Notes: generated by a model not told the origin, from the letters alone. Positions 10,783 to 22,368 are shown, counted from the stretch's first letter. The stretch is 64,000 bases of DNA from Flavobacterium akiainvivens (GCF_001278115.1 NZ_LIYD01000005.1:2329486-2393485), one strand, 5' to 3'. Translations and numbers: made by a program.

Positions 10783-11235
10783 TTATAAACTTACGGCCTC
10801 ACCACCGGCAGCCTCAATAGCAGCCTTAGCAGTAGCAGTAAATTTGTGAGCGGTTACTTTTAGTTTTGCTTTGAGCTCTCCTCTTCCTAAAATCTTTACC
10901 TGCTCGTTTTTAGTAGCAAGGCGGTTTTCAACAAGTGTAGTAAAGTCTACAGTGTCTGTAACCAGGCCGTTGTCTACAAGAGCCTGAAGTGTATCCAGGT
11001 TTATACCGGCATACTCCTTACGGTTTATGTTTTTAAAACCAAACTTAGGAACACGCCTTTGAAGTGGCATTTGTCCACCTTCAAAACCAATCTTTTTAGA
11101 GTAACCAGAACGTGATTTAGCACCTTTGTGGCCACGTGCGGCAGTACCGCCTTTGCCAGAGCCTTCACCACGGCCTACCCTTTTATTTTGATTATGAACT
11201 GAACCTTCTGCAGGTTGTAAGTTACTTAAATCCAT
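10783..11235 (-). CDS. rplO: 50S ribosomal protein L15
   Basis: Large-subunit assembly protein. MDLSNLQPAEGS is followed by the basic glycine-rich stretch (GRGEGSGKGGTAARGHKG) typical of L15, and the C-terminal part has the GRGELKAKLKVTAHKFTATA domain. 150 residues. Eleven bp after rpmD and 13 bp before the secY ATG. Confidence 0.97.
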   Translation of the reverse strand: MDLSNLQPAEGSVHNQNKRVGRGEGSGKGGTAARGHKGAKSRSGYSKKIGFEGGQMPLQRRVPKFGFKNINRKEYAGINLDTLQALVDNGLVTDTVDFTTLVENRLATKNEQVKILGRGELKAKLKVTAHKFTATAKAAIEAAGGEAVSL

Positions 11236-11246
11236 TTCTGTTATTG

Positions 11247-11429
11247 TTAGTTGATTTCTTCTACAGAAACCAGGTGTTTAACTTTGTTTACCATTCCAAG
11301 GATAGCAGGAGTAGCATCGTGCTCAACAACTTGCCCAAGTTTGCGAAGGCCAAGAGACTCAAGAGTCAGCTTTTGCGTTTGAGGACAGTTGATTTTGCTT
11401 CTAACTTGTTTTACTTTAATTTTTCCCAT
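11247..11429 (-). CDS. rpmD: 50S ribosomal protein L30
   Basis: Small non-essential large-subunit protein of 60 residues: MGKIKVKQVRSKINCPQTQK, then TLESLGLRKLGQVVEHDAT, then GMVNKVKHLVSVEE. Length and place between rpsE and rplO fit. Confidence 0.96.
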   Translation of the reverse strand: MGKIKVKQVRSKINCPQTQKLTLESLGLRKLGQVVEHDATPAILGMVNKVKHLVSVEEIN

Positions 11430-11442
11430 GACTTCCTTAAAA

Positions 11443-11967
11443 TTAACCTTTGAATACTTTTTCTAAAGAAACACCCCTTTGTTTTGCAACAGTTGCAGCA
11501 CTCCTCATTTGAAGAAGGGCATCAAAAGTAGCTTTAACAACATTGTGAGGGTTAGATGAACCCTGAGACTTAGATAGTACATCATGTATACCTACAGACT
11601 CAAGTACTGCGCGAACGGCACCACCGGCAATAACACCGGTACCGTGGCTTGCAGGCATTAGCAGTACACGTGCACCACCAAATTTACCTTTTTGCTCATG
11701 CGGTACGCTTTGGCCGCTTAGTGGTATTTTTACAAGACCTTTCTTGGCATCTTCAACCGCTTTGGCAATAGCCTCGCTTACGTCTTTAGATTTACCAAGG
11801 CCATGGCCTACAACACCATTCTCGTCACCTACCACTACAATAGCGCTAAAGCCGAAAGCCCTACCACCTTTAGTAACTTTAGTAACACGGTTAACAGCTA
11901 CCAGGCGGTCTTTAAGTTCAAGGCCGCTTGGTTTTACTATTTCTACGTTTTTATAATTATGATACAT
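11443..11967 (-). CDS. rpsE: 30S ribosomal protein S5
   Basis: Small-subunit protein affecting fidelity and mRNA unwinding. The double-stranded RNA-binding fold appears as [20 protein letters not shown] and [19 protein letters not shown]; the C-terminal domain has [18 protein letters not shown]. 174 residues. Six bp after rplR. Confidence 0.97.
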   Translation of the reverse strand: MYHNYKNVEIVKPSGLELKDRLVAVNRVTKVTKGGRAFGFSAIVVVGDENGVVGHGLGKSKDVSEAIAKAVEDAKKGLVKIPLSGQSVPHEQKGKFGGARVLLMPASHGTGVIAGGAVRAVLESVGIHDVLSKSQGSSNPHNVVKATFDALLQMRSAATVAKQRGVSLEKVFKG

Positions 11968-11973
11968 AATTTC

Positions 11974-12324
11974 TTAGAATTTTAATCCGGCTTCCCTTGC
12001 GCCTTCAGCTAATGATTTAACACGTCCGTGGTATAGGTAACCGCCCCTGTCAAAAGAAATGGTTGTTATACCTGCCTGTAGCGCTTTTTCAGCAATTACC
12101 TTGCCTACTGCAGCAGCGGTTTCAATGTTAGTACCTTTAGTGATGCCTGCATCCCTTGAAGAAGCAGAGGCCAAAGTTACACCGTTTACGTCATCTATGA
12201 TTTGTGCATAGATCTCTTTATTGCTCCTGAATACAGAAAGTCTTGGTTGGGCAGCAGTTCCGCTTACAATCTTTCTGATCCTGAACTTGATTCGTTGTCT
12301 TCTTTCAGATTTGTTTAATGACAT
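11974..12324 (-). CDS. rplR: 50S ribosomal protein L18
   Basis: 5S rRNA-binding protein of the central protuberance. [19 protein letters not shown] and the C-terminal [20 protein letters not shown] are signatures. 116 residues, 11 bp after rplF. Confidence 0.97.
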   Translation of the reverse strand: MSLNKSERRQRIKFRIRKIVSGTAAQPRLSVFRSNKEIYAQIIDDVNGVTLASASSRDAGITKGTNIETAAAVGKVIAEKALQAGITTISFDRGGYLYHGRVKSLAEGAREAGLKF

Positions 12325-12335
12325 AGTCTTAATTT

Positions 12336-12878
12336 TTAAGCTGATTTACCTGCTTTCCTTCTTAGTACTTCACCAACAAACTTCACACCTTTTCCTTTGT
12401 AAGGCTCTGGCTTGCGGAATGAACGGATCTTAGCCGCTACCTGCCCTAAAAGTTGTTTATCGTGAGAAGCAAGTTTAATGATTGGGTTTTTACCTTTTTC
12501 TGTTACAGTCTCTACAGTTACCTCAGGAACCACTTCAAGAACTATATTGTGAGAGAAACCTAAAGCGATATCCAGTTTTTGACCCTGGTTAGACGCCCTG
12601 TAACCTACACCTACAAGCTCAAGACTTTTTGTAAAACCTTCAGATACACCTATAATCATGTTGTTTATAAGTGCCCTGTATAAACCGTGCTTAGAGCGCT
12701 CGTCTTTATGATCAGAAGACCTCTCTACTATTACCTGGCCTTCTTCGATTTTTACAGTAACATCTGCAAAATCCTGGCTAAGCTGTCCTTTTTTACCTTT
12801 TACCGTAACTACGTTATCGTTGATTTCAACAGTAACGCCGGCAGGTATCGTAATTGGATTTTTTCCTATTCTTGACAT
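12336..12878 (-). CDS. rplF: 50S ribosomal protein L6
   Basis: Large-subunit protein near the factor-binding site, made of two related domains. Starts [19 protein letters not shown]; the C-terminal signature is [16 protein letters not shown]. 180 residues. Eighteen bp after rpsH. Confidence 0.97.
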   Translation of the reverse strand: MSRIGKNPITIPAGVTVEINDNVVTVKGKKGQLSQDFADVTVKIEEGQVIVERSSDHKDERSKHGLYRALINNMIIGVSEGFTKSLELVGVGYRASNQGQKLDIALGFSHNIVLEVVPEVTVETVTEKGKNPIIKLASHDKQLLGQVAAKIRSFRKPEPYKGKGVKFVGEVLRRKAGKSA

Positions 12879-12896
12879 CGTGATAGCTCTTTTAAA

Positions 12897-13295
12897 TTAG
12901 TATACGTAGCAAATAACCTCGCCACCCACATTTTCTTGCCTTGCCTGTTTATCTGTCATCAAACCTTTTGATGTAGAAACAATAGCTATACCAAGACCGT
13001 TAAGGATCCTTGGAAGGCTGGCAGCTCCGGCATATTTACGTAAACCCGGTTTACTGATTCTCTGGATATCTTTAATTACAGACTCTTTAGTTTCTTTGTC
13101 ATACTTAAGAGCGATTTTGATGGTGCCTTGTACAGCGTTGTCATCAAATTTGTAACTAAGGATGTATCCTTGGTCAAACAAAATCTTAGTGATTTCCTTT
13201 TTAAGGTTAGATGCAGGAATTTCCACAACTTTGTGGTTAGCCCTTACAGCATTTCTAACCCTGGTTAAATAATCCGCGATAGGATCTGTATACAT
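12897..13295 (-). CDS. rpsH: 30S ribosomal protein S8
   Basis: Primary 16S rRNA binder of the central domain; in E. coli it represses its own operon. [21 protein letters not shown] is the canonical start at 13295. An 18-residue upstream in-frame extension is rejected because it runs through the hairpin at 13310-13347. The C-terminal SGI-type motif reads [19 protein letters not shown]. 132 residues. Confidence 0.96.
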   Translation of the reverse strand: MYTDPIADYLTRVRNAVRANHKVVEIPASNLKKEITKILFDQGYILSYKFDDNAVQGTIKIALKYDKETKESVIKDIQRISKPGLRKYAGAASLPRILNGLGIAIVSTSKGLMTDKQARQENVGGEVICYVY

Positions 13296-13309
13296 AATAA
13301 TTAATTTGC

Positions 13310-13347
13310 GGTAACGGTATTCGGCCCAGTGGGCCGAACCTATTACC
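13310..13347 (-). promoter_or_regulatory. Strong hairpin between rpsN and rpsH (candidate S8 regulatory site)
   Basis: TTCGGCCC (13320-13327) and GGGCCGAA (13331-13338) form a perfect eight-base stem with a three-base loop, and an outer GGTAA/TTACC stem extends it. It fills most of a 69-bp gap in an otherwise tightly packed operon, and no T-run follows on the coding strand. Translational regulation or RNA processing is inference. Confidence 0.5.
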
Positions 13348-13364
13348 AATTTATACTCTTTATA

Positions 13365-13634
13365 TTACCAACTTGACTTTTTAACGCCCGGTATTAAACC
13401 GCTGTTAGCCATTTCACGGAAAGTAACACGTGAAATACCAAACTGACGCATATAGCCCCTTGGACGGCCTGTAAGCTTGCAACGGTTGTGCTGACGTACA
13501 GGTGAAGCGTTTTTAGGCAGTTTTTGCAGGCCTTCATAATCTCCGGCTTCAAGAAGAGCCTTCCTTTTTTCAGCATACTTTGCTACCATAGCCGCTCTTT
13601 TTACCTCGCGGGCTTTCATTGATTCTTTAGCCAT
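13365..13634 (-). CDS. rpsN: 30S ribosomal protein S14 (zinc-less form)
   Basis: Head protein of the small subunit. It is the 89-residue long type: [13 protein letters not shown] start, [20 protein letters not shown] core, and VKKSSW end. The CxxC pairs of the zinc-binding type are absent. Three bp after rplE. Confidence 0.97.
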   Translation of the reverse strand: MAKESMKAREVKRAAMVAKYAEKRKALLEAGDYEGLQKLPKNASPVRQHNRCKLTGRPRGYMRQFGISRVTFREMANSGLIPGVKKSSW

Positions 13635-13637
13635 GTC

Positions 13638-14189
13638 TTAATTCTTTTTAAAAGGTAAACCTAATTCTGCTAATAGAGACTTTGCCTCTTTATCGGTTTG
13701 AGCCGAAGTTACAAAGGTAATATCTAAACCTGATATTTTGTTTACTTTATCAATATCAATTTCAGGGAAAATGATTTGCTCAGTAACACCAAGGTTATAG
13801 TTACCCCTACCGTCAAAACCTGTAGCCTTAATTCCGCCAAAATCACGCACTCGTGGAAGAGAAGCTGTAATAAGCCTATCAAGGAATTCATACATCCTTT
13901 CGCCACGAAGGGTTACTTTAGCACCAATTGGCATACCTTTCCTAAGTTTAAACGTAGCAACGTCTTTCTTAGAAATGGTAGATACTGCTTTCTGGCCGGT
14001 AATTTTTGTAAGTTCATCTACCGCATAGTCGATAAGTTTCTTATCAGATACAGCAGCGCCTACACCACGGCTAAGAACGATTTTTTCAAGTTTTGGAACC
14101 ATCATTACGTTCTTATAGCCGAACTCTTCTTTAAGTGCAGGTACTACCCTGTCCTTATATTCTTGTTTTAATCTAGGTATATAAGCCAT
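13638..14189 (-). CDS. rplE: 50S ribosomal protein L5
   Basis: Binds 5S rRNA and bridges to S13 in the head. [19 protein letters not shown] start, a [23 protein letters not shown] segment, and [20 protein letters not shown] are characteristic. 183 residues. Two bp after rplX. Confidence 0.97.
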   Translation of the reverse strand: MAYIPRLKQEYKDRVVPALKEEFGYKNVMMVPKLEKIVLSRGVGAAVSDKKLIDYAVDELTKITGQKAVSTISKKDVATFKLRKGMPIGAKVTLRGERMYEFLDRLITASLPRVRDFGGIKATGFDGRGNYNLGVTEQIIFPEIDIDKVNKISGLDITFVTSAQTDKEAKSLLAELGLPFKKN

Positions 14190-14191
14190 TA

Positions 14192-14506
14192 CTATAATAC
14201 TTGATTAGTTTTTTTTGAAAACCTTACGTTCTTATCTCCTTCTTTCCTAACACCTGTTTTAGTAGTTTCTTTAGTTTTAGAATCTACAAGTGCAATGTTA
14301 GAAATATGGATAGGAGCTTCTTTCTTAACGATACCACCCTGAGGGTTTTTAGCGCTTGGCTTTGTGTGCTTAGACACAAGGTTAACACCTTCTACTACCG
14401 CTTTGTTTTTCTCACGAAGCACACGAAGTACTTTACCCTCGCTACCTTTATGGTCGCCGGCAATTACCCTTACCGTGTCTCCTGATTTTATTTTTAGCTT
14501 TATCAT
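14192..14506 (-). CDS. rplX: 50S ribosomal protein L24
   Basis: Assembly initiator of the large subunit with a KOW motif near the N-terminus ([20 protein letters not shown]). [18 protein letters not shown] is the conserved middle. 104 residues. Eleven bp after rplN. Confidence 0.96.
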   Translation of the reverse strand: MIKLKIKSGDTVRVIAGDHKGSEGKVLRVLREKNKAVVEGVNLVSKHTKPSAKNPQGGIVKKEAPIHISNIALVDSKTKETTKTGVRKEGDKNVRFSKKTNQVL

Positions 14507-14517
14507 CTCAATAACAA

Positions 14518-14886
14518 TTAAAGCACTTCAGGTGCCAATGATACAATTTTCATGAATTGCTTCTCACGAAGTTCCCTTGCAACCGGGCCAAAAACACGGG
14601 TACCCCTCATTTCACCGGCGGCGTTTAGCAATACACAGGCATTGTCATCAAACCTGATGTATGAACCGTCAGCGCGGCGCACCTCTTTTTTGGTACGTAC
14701 AACAACTGCAGTAGAAACAGCACCTTTTTTAACGTTACCGTTTGGTGTTGCATCTTTAATTGCTACTACAATTTTATCTCCAACAGAGGCATAACGACGT
14801 TTCGTTCCTCCAAGTACACGAATAGTTAAAACTTCTTTAGCTCCCGTGTTATCTGCTACTTTTAGTCTGGATTCCTGTTGTACCAT
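14518..14886 (-). CDS. rplN: 50S ribosomal protein L14
   Basis: Conserved interface protein at the intersubunit bridge. [19 protein letters not shown] start and [20 protein letters not shown] end are diagnostic. 122 residues. Two bp after rpsQ. Confidence 0.97.
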   Translation of the reverse strand: MVQQESRLKVADNTGAKEVLTIRVLGGTKRRYASVGDKIVVAIKDATPNGNVKKGAVSTAVVVRTKKEVRRADGSYIRFDDNACVLLNAAGEMRGTRVFGPVARELREKQFMKIVSLAPEVL

Positions 14887-14888
14887 AA

Positions 14889-15149
14889 TTACTTCGCTCT
14901 TTCAATGATTTCTACTAGCCTCCAACATTTGGTTTTGCTCAAAGGACGTGTTTCCATAATCCTTACTGTATCACCAATGTTACAGTCATTTTTTTCGTCG
15001 TGTGCTACAAACTTTTTAGTTTTTAGTACGAACTTACCATATAACGGGTGTTTTACCTTTGTTGTTTGTGCAACTACAATAGATTTATCCATTTTGTTGC
15101 TGGTAACTACACCTATACGCTCTTTTCTTAAATTTCTTTTTTCTTCCAT
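14889..15149 (-). CDS. rpsQ: 30S ribosomal protein S17
   Basis: OB-fold 16S rRNA-binding protein. [40 protein letters not shown] identify it. 86 residues. Eighteen bp after rpmC. Confidence 0.96.
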   Translation of the reverse strand: MEEKRNLRKERIGVVTSNKMDKSIVVAQTTKVKHPLYGKFVLKTKKFVAHDEKNDCNIGDTVRIMETRPLSKTKCWRLVEIIERAK

Positions 15150-15167
15150 CTTGTCAGCAGACTACAA

Positions 15168-15356
15168 TTATTGTAACTTTTTGCTTAGCTCAGTTGTTAC
15201 ACGTGCAATAGACCTCCTTAGAGACCTTATTTGCAGTGGATTCTCAATAGGAGAAATCGCGTGAGCTGATTTTAGGTCGGCATATGTTTTCTGTAACTCA
15301 CCAAGTTTACCTTGTAACTCAGCTGCAGATAGATCTTTAATGTCTGATTGTTTCAT
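15168..15356 (-). CDS. rpmC: 50S ribosomal protein L29
   Basis: Two-helix protein near the exit tunnel, docking site region for trigger factor. MKQSDIKDLSAAELQGKLGE start and QIRSLRRSIARVTTELSKK end. 62 residues. Twelve bp after rplP. Confidence 0.95.
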   Translation of the reverse strand: MKQSDIKDLSAAELQGKLGELQKTYADLKSAHAISPIENPLQIRSLRRSIARVTTELSKKLQ

Positions 15357-15368
15357 AATAAAATTGGA

Positions 15369-15788
15369 TTATGCTTCGAAATCTCTCGCAACAATAAATT
15401 TAGTTTTAACCGGTAGTTTCTGAGCAGCAAGGCGAAGTGCCTCTTTTGCTACAGATAGTGGCACGCCACCTACCTCAAACATTATCCTTCCCGGTTTAAC
15501 AACGGCTGCCCAATATTCAACAGCACCTTTACCTTTACCCATACGTACCTCAAGAGGTTTTTTAGTGATAGGCTTATCCGGGAATATTTTAATCCACAAC
15601 TGACCTTCCCTTTTCATGAAACGGGTTGCAGCAATACGCGCAGCCTCAATTTGACGAGAAGTGATAAAAGATGAATCTAAAGATTTTATACCAAACATAC
15701 CATTAGAAAGTTCGTGGCCTCTTTGAGACACGCCTTTCATCTTACCTTTCTGTACCTTACGGTATTTTGTTCTTTTAGGTTGTAACAT
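15369..15788 (-). CDS. rplP: 50S ribosomal protein L16
   Basis: Protein near the A-site tRNA and peptidyl-transferase centre. [19 protein letters not shown] start, [20 protein letters not shown] and [20 protein letters not shown] are signatures. 139 residues. Nineteen bp after rpsC. Confidence 0.97.
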   Translation of the reverse strand: MLQPKRTKYRKVQKGKMKGVSQRGHELSNGMFGIKSLDSSFITSRQIEAARIAATRFMKREGQLWIKIFPDKPITKKPLEVRMGKGKGAVEYWAAVVKPGRIMFEVGGVPLSVAKEALRLAAQKLPVKTKFIVARDFEA

Positions 15789-15807
15789 TTCTCTTTAGTT
15801 TAAAAAA

Positions 15808-16560
15808 TTACTTTCTTTTGCGCTGGCCAGATTTACCATCACCCCTGTTAGGGCGTCCGCCCTGGGGCCTGTCCTGAGATCCTGAAGGTTTAGACTGTTT
15901 TTTGTCCATACCTACTAACGGAGACAGATCTCTTTTTCCATAAACCTCGCCTTTCATGATCCACACCTTAATACCCATCCTGCCGTAAGCAGTGTGAGCT
16001 TCACCAAGTGCATAATCAATATCAGCACGGAAAGTTGATAGAGGAATACGTCCTTCTTTGAAGTTTTCTGAACGTGCCATTTCAGCACCGTTAAGACGGC
16101 CAGAGATCATCACTTTAATACCTTCTGCATTCATACGCATAGCGGCAGCGATAGCCATTTTAATAGCCCTCCTGTAAGAGATACGGCTTTCAATCTGGCG
16201 GGCAATGCTGGTAGCAACCAGGTATGCATCTAACTCAGGCCTTTTAATTTCAAAGATGTTGATTTGAACCTCTTTGTCAGTAATTTTCTTAAGTTCTTCT
16301 TTCAGCTTGTCTACCTCCTGACCACCTTTACCGATAATAATACCGGGACGGGCAGTGGTGATAGTAACGGTTACAAGCTTAAGGGTCCTCTCGATGATTA
16401 CCTTGCTTACACTAGCTTTAGATAAACGGGCATGGATATATTTCCTGATTTTGTGATCTTCGGCAATCTTATCGCCGTAATCGTTTCCACCATACCAGTT
16501 AGAATCCCAACCCCTGATGATACCAAGGCGATTTCCTATTGGATTTGTTTTTTGTCCCAT
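15808..16560 (-). CDS. rpsC: 30S ribosomal protein S3
   Basis: Lines the mRNA entry tunnel. Starts [20 protein letters not shown]; a KH domain has the GxxG loop as [10 protein letters not shown]; the C-terminal domain has [13 protein letters not shown]. The protein ends in a basic Gly/Pro/Arg-rich tail (250 residues, slightly longer than E. coli S3). Eight bp after rplV. Confidence 0.97.
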   Translation of the reverse strand: MGQKTNPIGNRLGIIRGWDSNWYGGNDYGDKIAEDHKIRKYIHARLSKASVSKVIIERTLKLVTVTITTARPGIIIGKGGQEVDKLKEELKKITDKEVQINIFEIKRPELDAYLVATSIARQIESRISYRRAIKMAIAAAMRMNAEGIKVMISGRLNGAEMARSENFKEGRIPLSTFRADIDYALGEAHTAYGRMGIKVWIMKGEVYGKRDLSPLVGMDKKQSKPSGSQDRPQGGRPNRGDGKSGQRKRK

Positions 16561-16568
16561 ACTGTTTA

Positions 16569-16982
16569 TTAATTGCTTTGTGTATTATTGTTTGTAGCTC
16601 CAAGTACTATAGTAACGTGGTTAGAGCGTTTCCTTATCCTGTGGGCGCGGCCCTGTGGTGCAGGCCTAAGCCTTTTTAGCATCATACCACCGTCTACCCT
16701 GATTTCCTTCACAAAAAGGCCAGCATCCTCAAGGCTTTCTTCTGCATTTTTCTGCTGCCAGTTGTTGATAGCAGAAAGAAGAAGTTTTTCAAGTTTGCGT
16801 GAAGCTTCTTTTGAGTTGAATTTCAATATATTTAGGGCTAATTCTACCTTTTGGCCCCTTACAAGGTCTGCAACTATGCGCATTTTCCTTGGAGAGGTAG
16901 GGCAGTTGTTCAATTTTGCAAAAGCAATTGACTTATTAGCCTCTTTCCTTGCATCTGCTGCTTCTCTTTTACGAACTCCCAT
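16569..16982 (-). CDS. rplV: 50S ribosomal protein L22
   Basis: Its long beta hairpin lines the exit tunnel, where macrolide resistance mutations map. [19 protein letters not shown] and the [19 protein letters not shown] loop are conserved. 137 residues. Three bp after rpsS. Confidence 0.97.
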   Translation of the reverse strand: MGVRKREAADARKEANKSIAFAKLNNCPTSPRKMRIVADLVRGQKVELALNILKFNSKEASRKLEKLLLSAINNWQQKNAEESLEDAGLFVKEIRVDGGMMLKRLRPAPQGRAHRIRKRSNHVTIVLGATNNNTQSN

Positions 16983-16985
16983 GAC

Positions 16986-17264
16986 TTATTTTTTTCCTTT
17001 GTTTTTAGCACCAGCATGGCCCCTGAAAGAGCGTGTTGGCGAAAATTCTCCTAATTTATGACCTACCATATTCTCTGTAACGTAAACCGGTACGAACTGA
17101 CGACCGTTGTGTACTGCGATAGTCTGTCCAACAAAATCCGGGGTAATCATAGAAGCGCGAGACCATGTCTTAACCACACCTTTGTTACCTTTTTCGATAT
17201 TTTCCTGAACTTTCTTGTCTAATTTATAGTGAACGAAAGGTCCTTTCTTTAATGAACGTGCCAT
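16986..17264 (-). CDS. rpsS: 30S ribosomal protein S19
   Basis: Head protein contacting S13 and A-site t[21 protein letters not shown] start, [20 protein letters not shown] and [14 protein letters not shown] identify it. 92 residues. Ten bp after rplB. Confidence 0.97.
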   Translation of the reverse strand: MARSLKKGPFVHYKLDKKVQENIEKGNKGVVKTWSRASMITPDFVGQTIAVHNGRQFVPVYVTENMVGHKLGEFSPTRSFRGHAGAKNKGKK

Positions 17265-17274
17265 ATCTTACTAA

Positions 17275-18099
<825 letters not shown>

Positions 18100-18104
18100 T
18101 TTAA

Positions 18105-18395
18105 TTAGATATTATTGTAAAAATCTATTGTTTCTCCTTCTTTTACCTGTACAACTGCTTTTTTGTAAGCATTTGTTTTACCAGAGATTAAACCACTCTT
18201 AGTGTATTTAACCGTTCTATCAGCCCTGTAGTTCATTGTGTTAACTTCAGTAACAGAAACGCCATAAGCAGCCTCAACAGCTTTCTTAATCTCAATCTTG
18301 TTAGCTTTCTTGTCAACAACAAAACCAAAACGGTTAAAAACTTCGCCGTCTTTGGTTATTTTTTCAGTGACGATAGGTTTAATTATGATACTCAT
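18105..18395 (-). CDS. rplW: 50S ribosomal protein L23
   Basis: Exit-tunnel protein and docking site for trigger factor and [23 protein letters not shown] start and [20 protein letters not shown] are typical. 96 residues. Seven bp after rplD. Confidence 0.96.
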   Translation of the reverse strand: MSIIIKPIVTEKITKDGEVFNRFGFVVDKKANKIEIKKAVEAAYGVSVTEVNTMNYRADRTVKYTKSGLISGKTNAYKKAVVQVKEGETIDFYNNI

Positions 18396-18402
18396 ATCCC
18401 TA

Positions 18403-19032
18403 TTATTTGCTTAAATTTTCTTCAATTCCTGCTACAGAACCTTCAAACAGAACAACACTATTAGCGTTAAGTATCGTGTAAGTACTTAGTTCTGAAGAAG
18501 TTACAACACTGGTAGCCTTCAAATTGCGTGAGGACAAATATACATTTTTATTTGTATCACCCAACACAAACAAAGATTTTTTGTTTTCTAACCCTAAAGC
18601 TTTCAAAACGTTAATGAAATTTTTAGTGTTTGGAGTTTCAAAATCGAAGTTCTCAACTACCACCAAATTTGATTCCTGAGCCTTAAGTGTAAGAGCCGAT
18701 TTACGGGCAAGACGCTTAAGGGTTTTGTTCAATTTAAAGCTGTAGCTCCTTGGCCTTGGACCGAAGATTGTACCACCACCTTTAAACAAAGGGTTTTTAA
18801 CACTACCTGCACGGGCAGTACCGGTACCTTTTTGTTTTTTGATTTTGCGTGTACTACCTGTTACTTCGTTACGCTCTTTTGCTTTGTGCGTACCTTGCCT
18901 TTGGTTAGCAAGATATTGTTTAACGTCCAGGTAAACAGCATGCTTATTAGGCTCAATTGCGAATACTGAATCAGAAAGGGTTACCGACCTGCCAGTTTCT
19001 TTTCCGTTGATATCTAATACTTTTACTTCCAT
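18403..19032 (-). CDS. rplD: 50S ribosomal protein L4
   Basis: Exit-tunnel protein; in E. coli it represses the S10 operon. GSTRKIKKQKGTGTARAGS and FGPRPRSYSFKLNKTLKRLA are the tunnel loop and conserved segment. 209 residues. Its ATG overlaps the rplC stop by one base (TAATG), so translation is probably coupled. Confidence 0.97.
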   Translation of the reverse strand: MEVKVLDINGKETGRSVTLSDSVFAIEPNKHAVYLDVKQYLANQRQGTHKAKERNEVTGSTRKIKKQKGTGTARAGSVKNPLFKGGGTIFGPRPRSYSFKLNKTLKRLARKSALTLKAQESNLVVVENFDFETPNTKNFINVLKALGLENKKSLFVLGDTNKNVYLSSRNLKATSVVTSSELSTYTILNANSVVLFEGSVAGIEENLSK

Positions 19033-19649
19033 TACTTCTGAATGATTACGTAAGAGTTTTTGTGTCCTGGTATAGCACCTTTAACAACAAGAAGGTTCTT
19101 GTCTGCCACCACCTTTAAAACTCTAAGGTTTTGTACTGTTACATTTTCTCCACCTGTTCTTCCTGCCATACGCATGCCTTTAAATACCCTTGAAGGATAA
19201 GACGACGCACCAACAGAACCCGGCGCCCTAAGACGGTTGTGCTGACCGTGGGTAGACTGACCAACACCACCAAAACCGTGACGTTTTACAACACCCTGGA
19301 AGCCTTTACCTTTAGACACACCCTGAACATCTACAAATTCACCTTCTGTAAACAAATCTACAGTGATTACATCACCCAGTTTGTACTCTTCTACATACTC
19401 CTTGAATTCAACAACTTTCTTCTTAGCAACAGTACCCGCTTTTTTAAAGTGGCCGGCTTCCGCCTTAATGGTGTGCTTTTCAGTTTTGTCATCGAAACCA
19501 AGTTGTAACGCTTCATACCCGTCAACCTCGTTGGTTCTGACTTGGGTAACAACGCATGGTCCAGCTTCTATAACGGTACATGGTATGTTTTTACCATTCT
19601 CGTCAAAAATACTGGTCATGCCGATTTTCTTACCAATTAACCCAGACAT
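19032..19649 (-). CDS. rplC: 50S ribosomal protein L3
   Basis: Early-assembly protein reaching toward the peptidyl-transferase centre. [20 protein letters not shown] start; [16 protein letters not shown] and [18 protein letters not shown] are the conserved core. 205 residues. It is the first gene after a terminator/promoter break that separates it from rpsJ. Confidence 0.97.
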   Translation of the reverse strand: MSGLIGKKIGMTSIFDENGKNIPCTVIEAGPCVVTQVRTNEVDGYEALQLGFDDKTEKHTIKAEAGHFKKAGTVAKKKVVEFKEYVEEYKLGDVITVDLFTEGEFVDVQGVSKGKGFQGVVKRHGFGGVGQSTHGQHNRLRAPGSVGASSYPSRVFKGMRMAGRTGGENVTVQNLRVLKVVADKNLLVVKGAIPGHKNSYVIIQK

Positions 19650-19710
19650 ATTAAACTTTTAAATAATTATTAATACTGAGAACAGAACACACTGCTCCCT
19701 TTTGAGGGCG

Positions 19711-19740
19711 CAAAGTTAATTATCTTTTTCTTATACACAA
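19711..19740 (-). promoter_or_regulatory. Promoter of the rplC-rplQ transcript
   Basis: On the minus strand TTG (19738-19740), then exactly 19 bases, then TAACTTTG (19711-19718), a full match to the Bacteroidota TTG-N19-TAnnTTTG promoter. The rplC ATG is 62 bp downstream. A small CCCT...AGGG hairpin lies in the leader. The same spacing occurs before rpsL. Confidence 0.75.
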
Positions 19741-19835
19741 CACTTTACAAATAGTTTTTTGCAAGTTTTTTCGCGTAACTACAAGAATCTAAATTTATTA
19801 CGCAACACTTAGCTTTTAGAGCCGGTTTGCAAAAA

Positions 19836-19863
19836 CAAAAAGCCCCGGAAAATACCGGGGCTT
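19836..19863 (-). terminator. Terminator after rpsJ
   Basis: On the minus strand AAGCCCCGG pairs exactly with CCGGGGCTT around a six-base loop and continues into a T-rich run (TTTGTTTTT). It starts 22 bp past the rpsJ stop and separates the rpsL-rpsJ unit from the rplC unit. Confidence 0.85.
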
Positions 19864-19884
19864 TTATATATAAAGCGTAGATTA

Positions 19885-20190
19885 TCACACTTTGATTTCA
19901 ACTTCTACACCACTTGGAAGCTCTAATTTCATTAGGGCATCGATGGTTTTAGAAGAAGAGCTGTAAATATCAAGAAGCCTTTTGTAAGAGCTTACTTCAA
20001 ACTGCTCACGAGACTTTTTGTTTACGTGTGGAGAACGTAGTACAGTAAAGATTTTTTTGTGAGTAGGCAACGGAATAGGACCGGTTACCACTGCACCTGT
20101 ACTTTTTACAGTCTTAACAATCTTCTCTGCAGACTTGTCTACAAGGCTATGATCGTATGATTTTAGTTTTATTCTGATTTTTTGACTCAT
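19885..20190 (-). CDS. rpsJ: 30S ribosomal protein S10 (NusE)
   Basis: Small-subunit protein that also acts with NusB and NusG in antitermination. Starts [40 protein letters not shown] is the conserved middle. 101 residues. Twelve bp after fusA. Unlike the E. coli S10 operon, it is the last gene of its transcript here, with a terminator right after it. Confidence 0.97.
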   Translation of the reverse strand: MSQKIRIKLKSYDHSLVDKSAEKIVKTVKSTGAVVTGPIPLPTHKKIFTVLRSPHVNKKSREQFEVSSYKRLLDIYSSSSKTIDALMKLELPSGVEVEIKV

Positions 20191-20202
20191 TTCTTTTGTA
20201 AA

Positions 20203-22338
20203 TTAAGCGTTACCTTTTGCTTTTTTGATTACCTCATCTGCAATGTTAGATGGTGTTTCAGCATAGTGAGAGAACTCCATTGTAGAAGTAGCACGGCCTG
20301 AAGATAGTGTCCTTAGTGTAGTTACATAACCAAACATCTCAGATAGAGGCACGCTGGCTTTTACTACTTTAGAACCTGCCCTGTCGTCCATGTTGTTTAT
20401 CTGGCCACGACGACGGTTAAGGTCACCCACTATATCACCCATGTTTTCTTCCGGAGTAAGCACTTCAAGCTTCATGATAGGCTCAAGGATTACAGCACCT
20501 GCACTACGCGCAGCTTCTTTATAACCCATTTTAGCAGCAAGTTCAAATGAAAGTGCATCAGAGTCAACCGGGTGGAATGAACCATCTATAAGGGTAACTT
20601 TCATACTATCCATTTCATAACCTGCAAGAGGACCTTGTTTCATAGCCTCTTTAAAGCCTTTTTCAATCGCAGGGATGAACTCCCTTGGAATGTTACCACC
20701 TTTAACTTCGTTAACAAACTGAAGGCCCATTGGCACTTTGCCGTCAACTTCGTCAGCCGGCTCAAGACGGAATACGATATCACCAAATTTACCACGACCA
20801 CCAGATTGCTTTTTGTAAGTTTCCCTGTGGTTAGCAGCACGTGTAATAGCTTCTTTGTACTCCACCTGAGGCTCACCCTGGTTAACCTCTACCTTAAACT
20901 CACGCTTAAGACGGTCTACAAGGATATCAAGGTGAAGCTCACCCATACCAGAGATAATAGTTTGTCCTGAAGCATGGTCAGTCCTTACAGTAAACGTAGG
21001 GTCTTCTTCAGCAAGTTTAGCAAGAGCCATACCCATTTTATCTACGTCAGCCTTAGTTTTAGGCTCAACCGCGATACCGATTACCGGATCAGGGAAGTTC
21101 ATACTTTCAAGAACGATTGGGTTTTTCTCATCAGAAAGGGTATCACCCGTTTTGATATCTTTAAAACCTACAGCAGCTCCAATATCACCAGCCTCAATAT
21201 ATTCAATAGGGTTTTGCTTGTTAGCGTGCATCTGGTAGATACGAGAGATACGCTCTTTGTTACCTGAACGGTTGTTAAGAACATAAGAACCCGCATCAAG
21301 ACGGCCAGAATAAGCCCTAAAGAACGCAAGACGGCCTACATAAGGGTCAGTTGCAATTTTAAACGCAAGTGCCGAGAACGGCTCATCAACAGATGGCTTA
21401 CGAGTAATAGGCTGCTCTGTATCTGGGTTTGTACCCTCAATAGCTTCTTTATCAAGAGGCGAAGGAAGGAATTTACAAACCGAGTCAAGCATAAACTGAA
21501 CACCTTTATTTTTGAACGAAGAACCACAAAGCATAGGGATGATAGCCATATCTATGGTAGCTTTCCTCAACGCTTCGTTGATTTCCTCTTCAGTAATAGA
21601 GTTTTCATCCTCCATGTATTTCTCAAGAAGGTTTTCATCATAAGCAGCAACCTCTTCGATAAGCTGAGACCTGTACTGGTGTACTTCGTCTTTCATATCT
21701 TCAGGTATAGCAACGATGTCAAAAGTAGCTCCCTGTGTTTCGTCATGCCATATGATAGCCTGGTTTTTGATAAGGTCTACCACACCTTTAAAGTCCTGCT
21801 CCTCACCAATTGGAAGAACCAACGGCACAGCGTTAGACTTAAGCATGTCTTTTACCTGCTGGCAAACAGCAAGGAAGTTAGAACCCTGACGGTCCATTTT
21901 GTTTACAAAGCCCATACGTGGAACCCTGTAGTTATCTGCAAGCCTCCAGTTAGTTTCAGATTGTGGCTCAACACCATCAACCGCACTAAAAAGGAATACA
22001 AGACCATCAAGAACCCTTAGCGAACGGTTTACCTCTACGGTAAAGTCAACGTGTCCCGGGGTATCAATAATGTTAAAGTGGTAATCTTTAGTTTCAGGAA
22101 GCGCTTTACCCTGCTCAGTTGGAAAGTTCCAAGTACAGGTTGTAGCAGCTGAAGTAATTGTAATACCCCTTTCCTGCTCCTGAGCCATCCAGTCCATAGT
22201 AGCAGCACCATCGTGCACCTCACCTATTTTGTGAGATTTACCGGTATAGAAAAGAATACGCTCTGTAGTTGTAGTCTTTCCGGCATCAATGTGGGCAGCA
22301 ATACCTATGTTACGTGTATATCTTAAATCTCTTGCCAT
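20203..22338 (-). CDS. fusA: Elongation factor G
   Basis: Ribosomal translocase GTPase. G1 AHIDAGKT is at residues 15-22, G3 reads DTPGHVDF, G4 reads NKMD, and domains II to V follow ([18 protein letters not shown] in domain [12 protein letters not shown] in domain IV). 711 residues, normal size for EF-G1. Thirty bp after rpsG in str-operon order. Confidence 0.98.
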   Translation of the reverse strand: MARDLRYTRNIGIAAHIDAGKTTTTERILFYTGKSHKIGEVHDGAATMDWMAQEQERGITITSAATTCTWNFPTEQGKALPETKDYHFNIIDTPGHVDFTVEVNRSLRVLDGLVFLFSAVDGVEPQSETNWRLADNYRVPRMGFVNKMDRQGSNFLAVCQQVKDMLKSNAVPLVLPIGEEQDFKGVVDLIKNQAIIWHDETQGATFDIVAIPEDMKDEVHQYRSQLIEEVAAYDENLLEKYMEDENSITEEEINEALRKATIDMAIIPMLCGSSFKNKGVQFMLDSVCKFLPSPLDKEAIEGTNPDTEQPITRKPSVDEPFSALAFKIATDPYVGRLAFFRAYSGRLDAGSYVLNNRSGNKERISRIYQMHANKQNPIEYIEAGDIGAAVGFKDIKTGDTLSDEKNPIVLESMNFPDPVIGIAVEPKTKADVDKMGMALAKLAEEDPTFTVRTDHASGQTIISGMGELHLDILVDRLKREFKVEVNQGEPQVEYKEAITRAANHRETYKKQSGGRGKFGDIVFRLEPADEVDGKVPMGLQFVNEVKGGNIPREFIPAIEKGFKEAMKQGPLAGYEMDSMKVTLIDGSFHPVDSDALSFELAAKMGYKEAARSAGAVILEPIMKLEVLTPEENMGDIVGDLNRRRGQINNMDDRAGSKVVKASVPLSEMFGYVTTLRTLSSGRATSTMEFSHYAETPSNIADEVIKKAKGNA

Positions 22339-22368
22339 TTTAGTTGTTTCTTTATGCTATATTAGTAA

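Noticed and set aside
13296..13349. 18-residue N-terminal extension of S8
   Set aside because: It runs through a strong hairpin and the family start [12 protein letters not shown] is at 13295.
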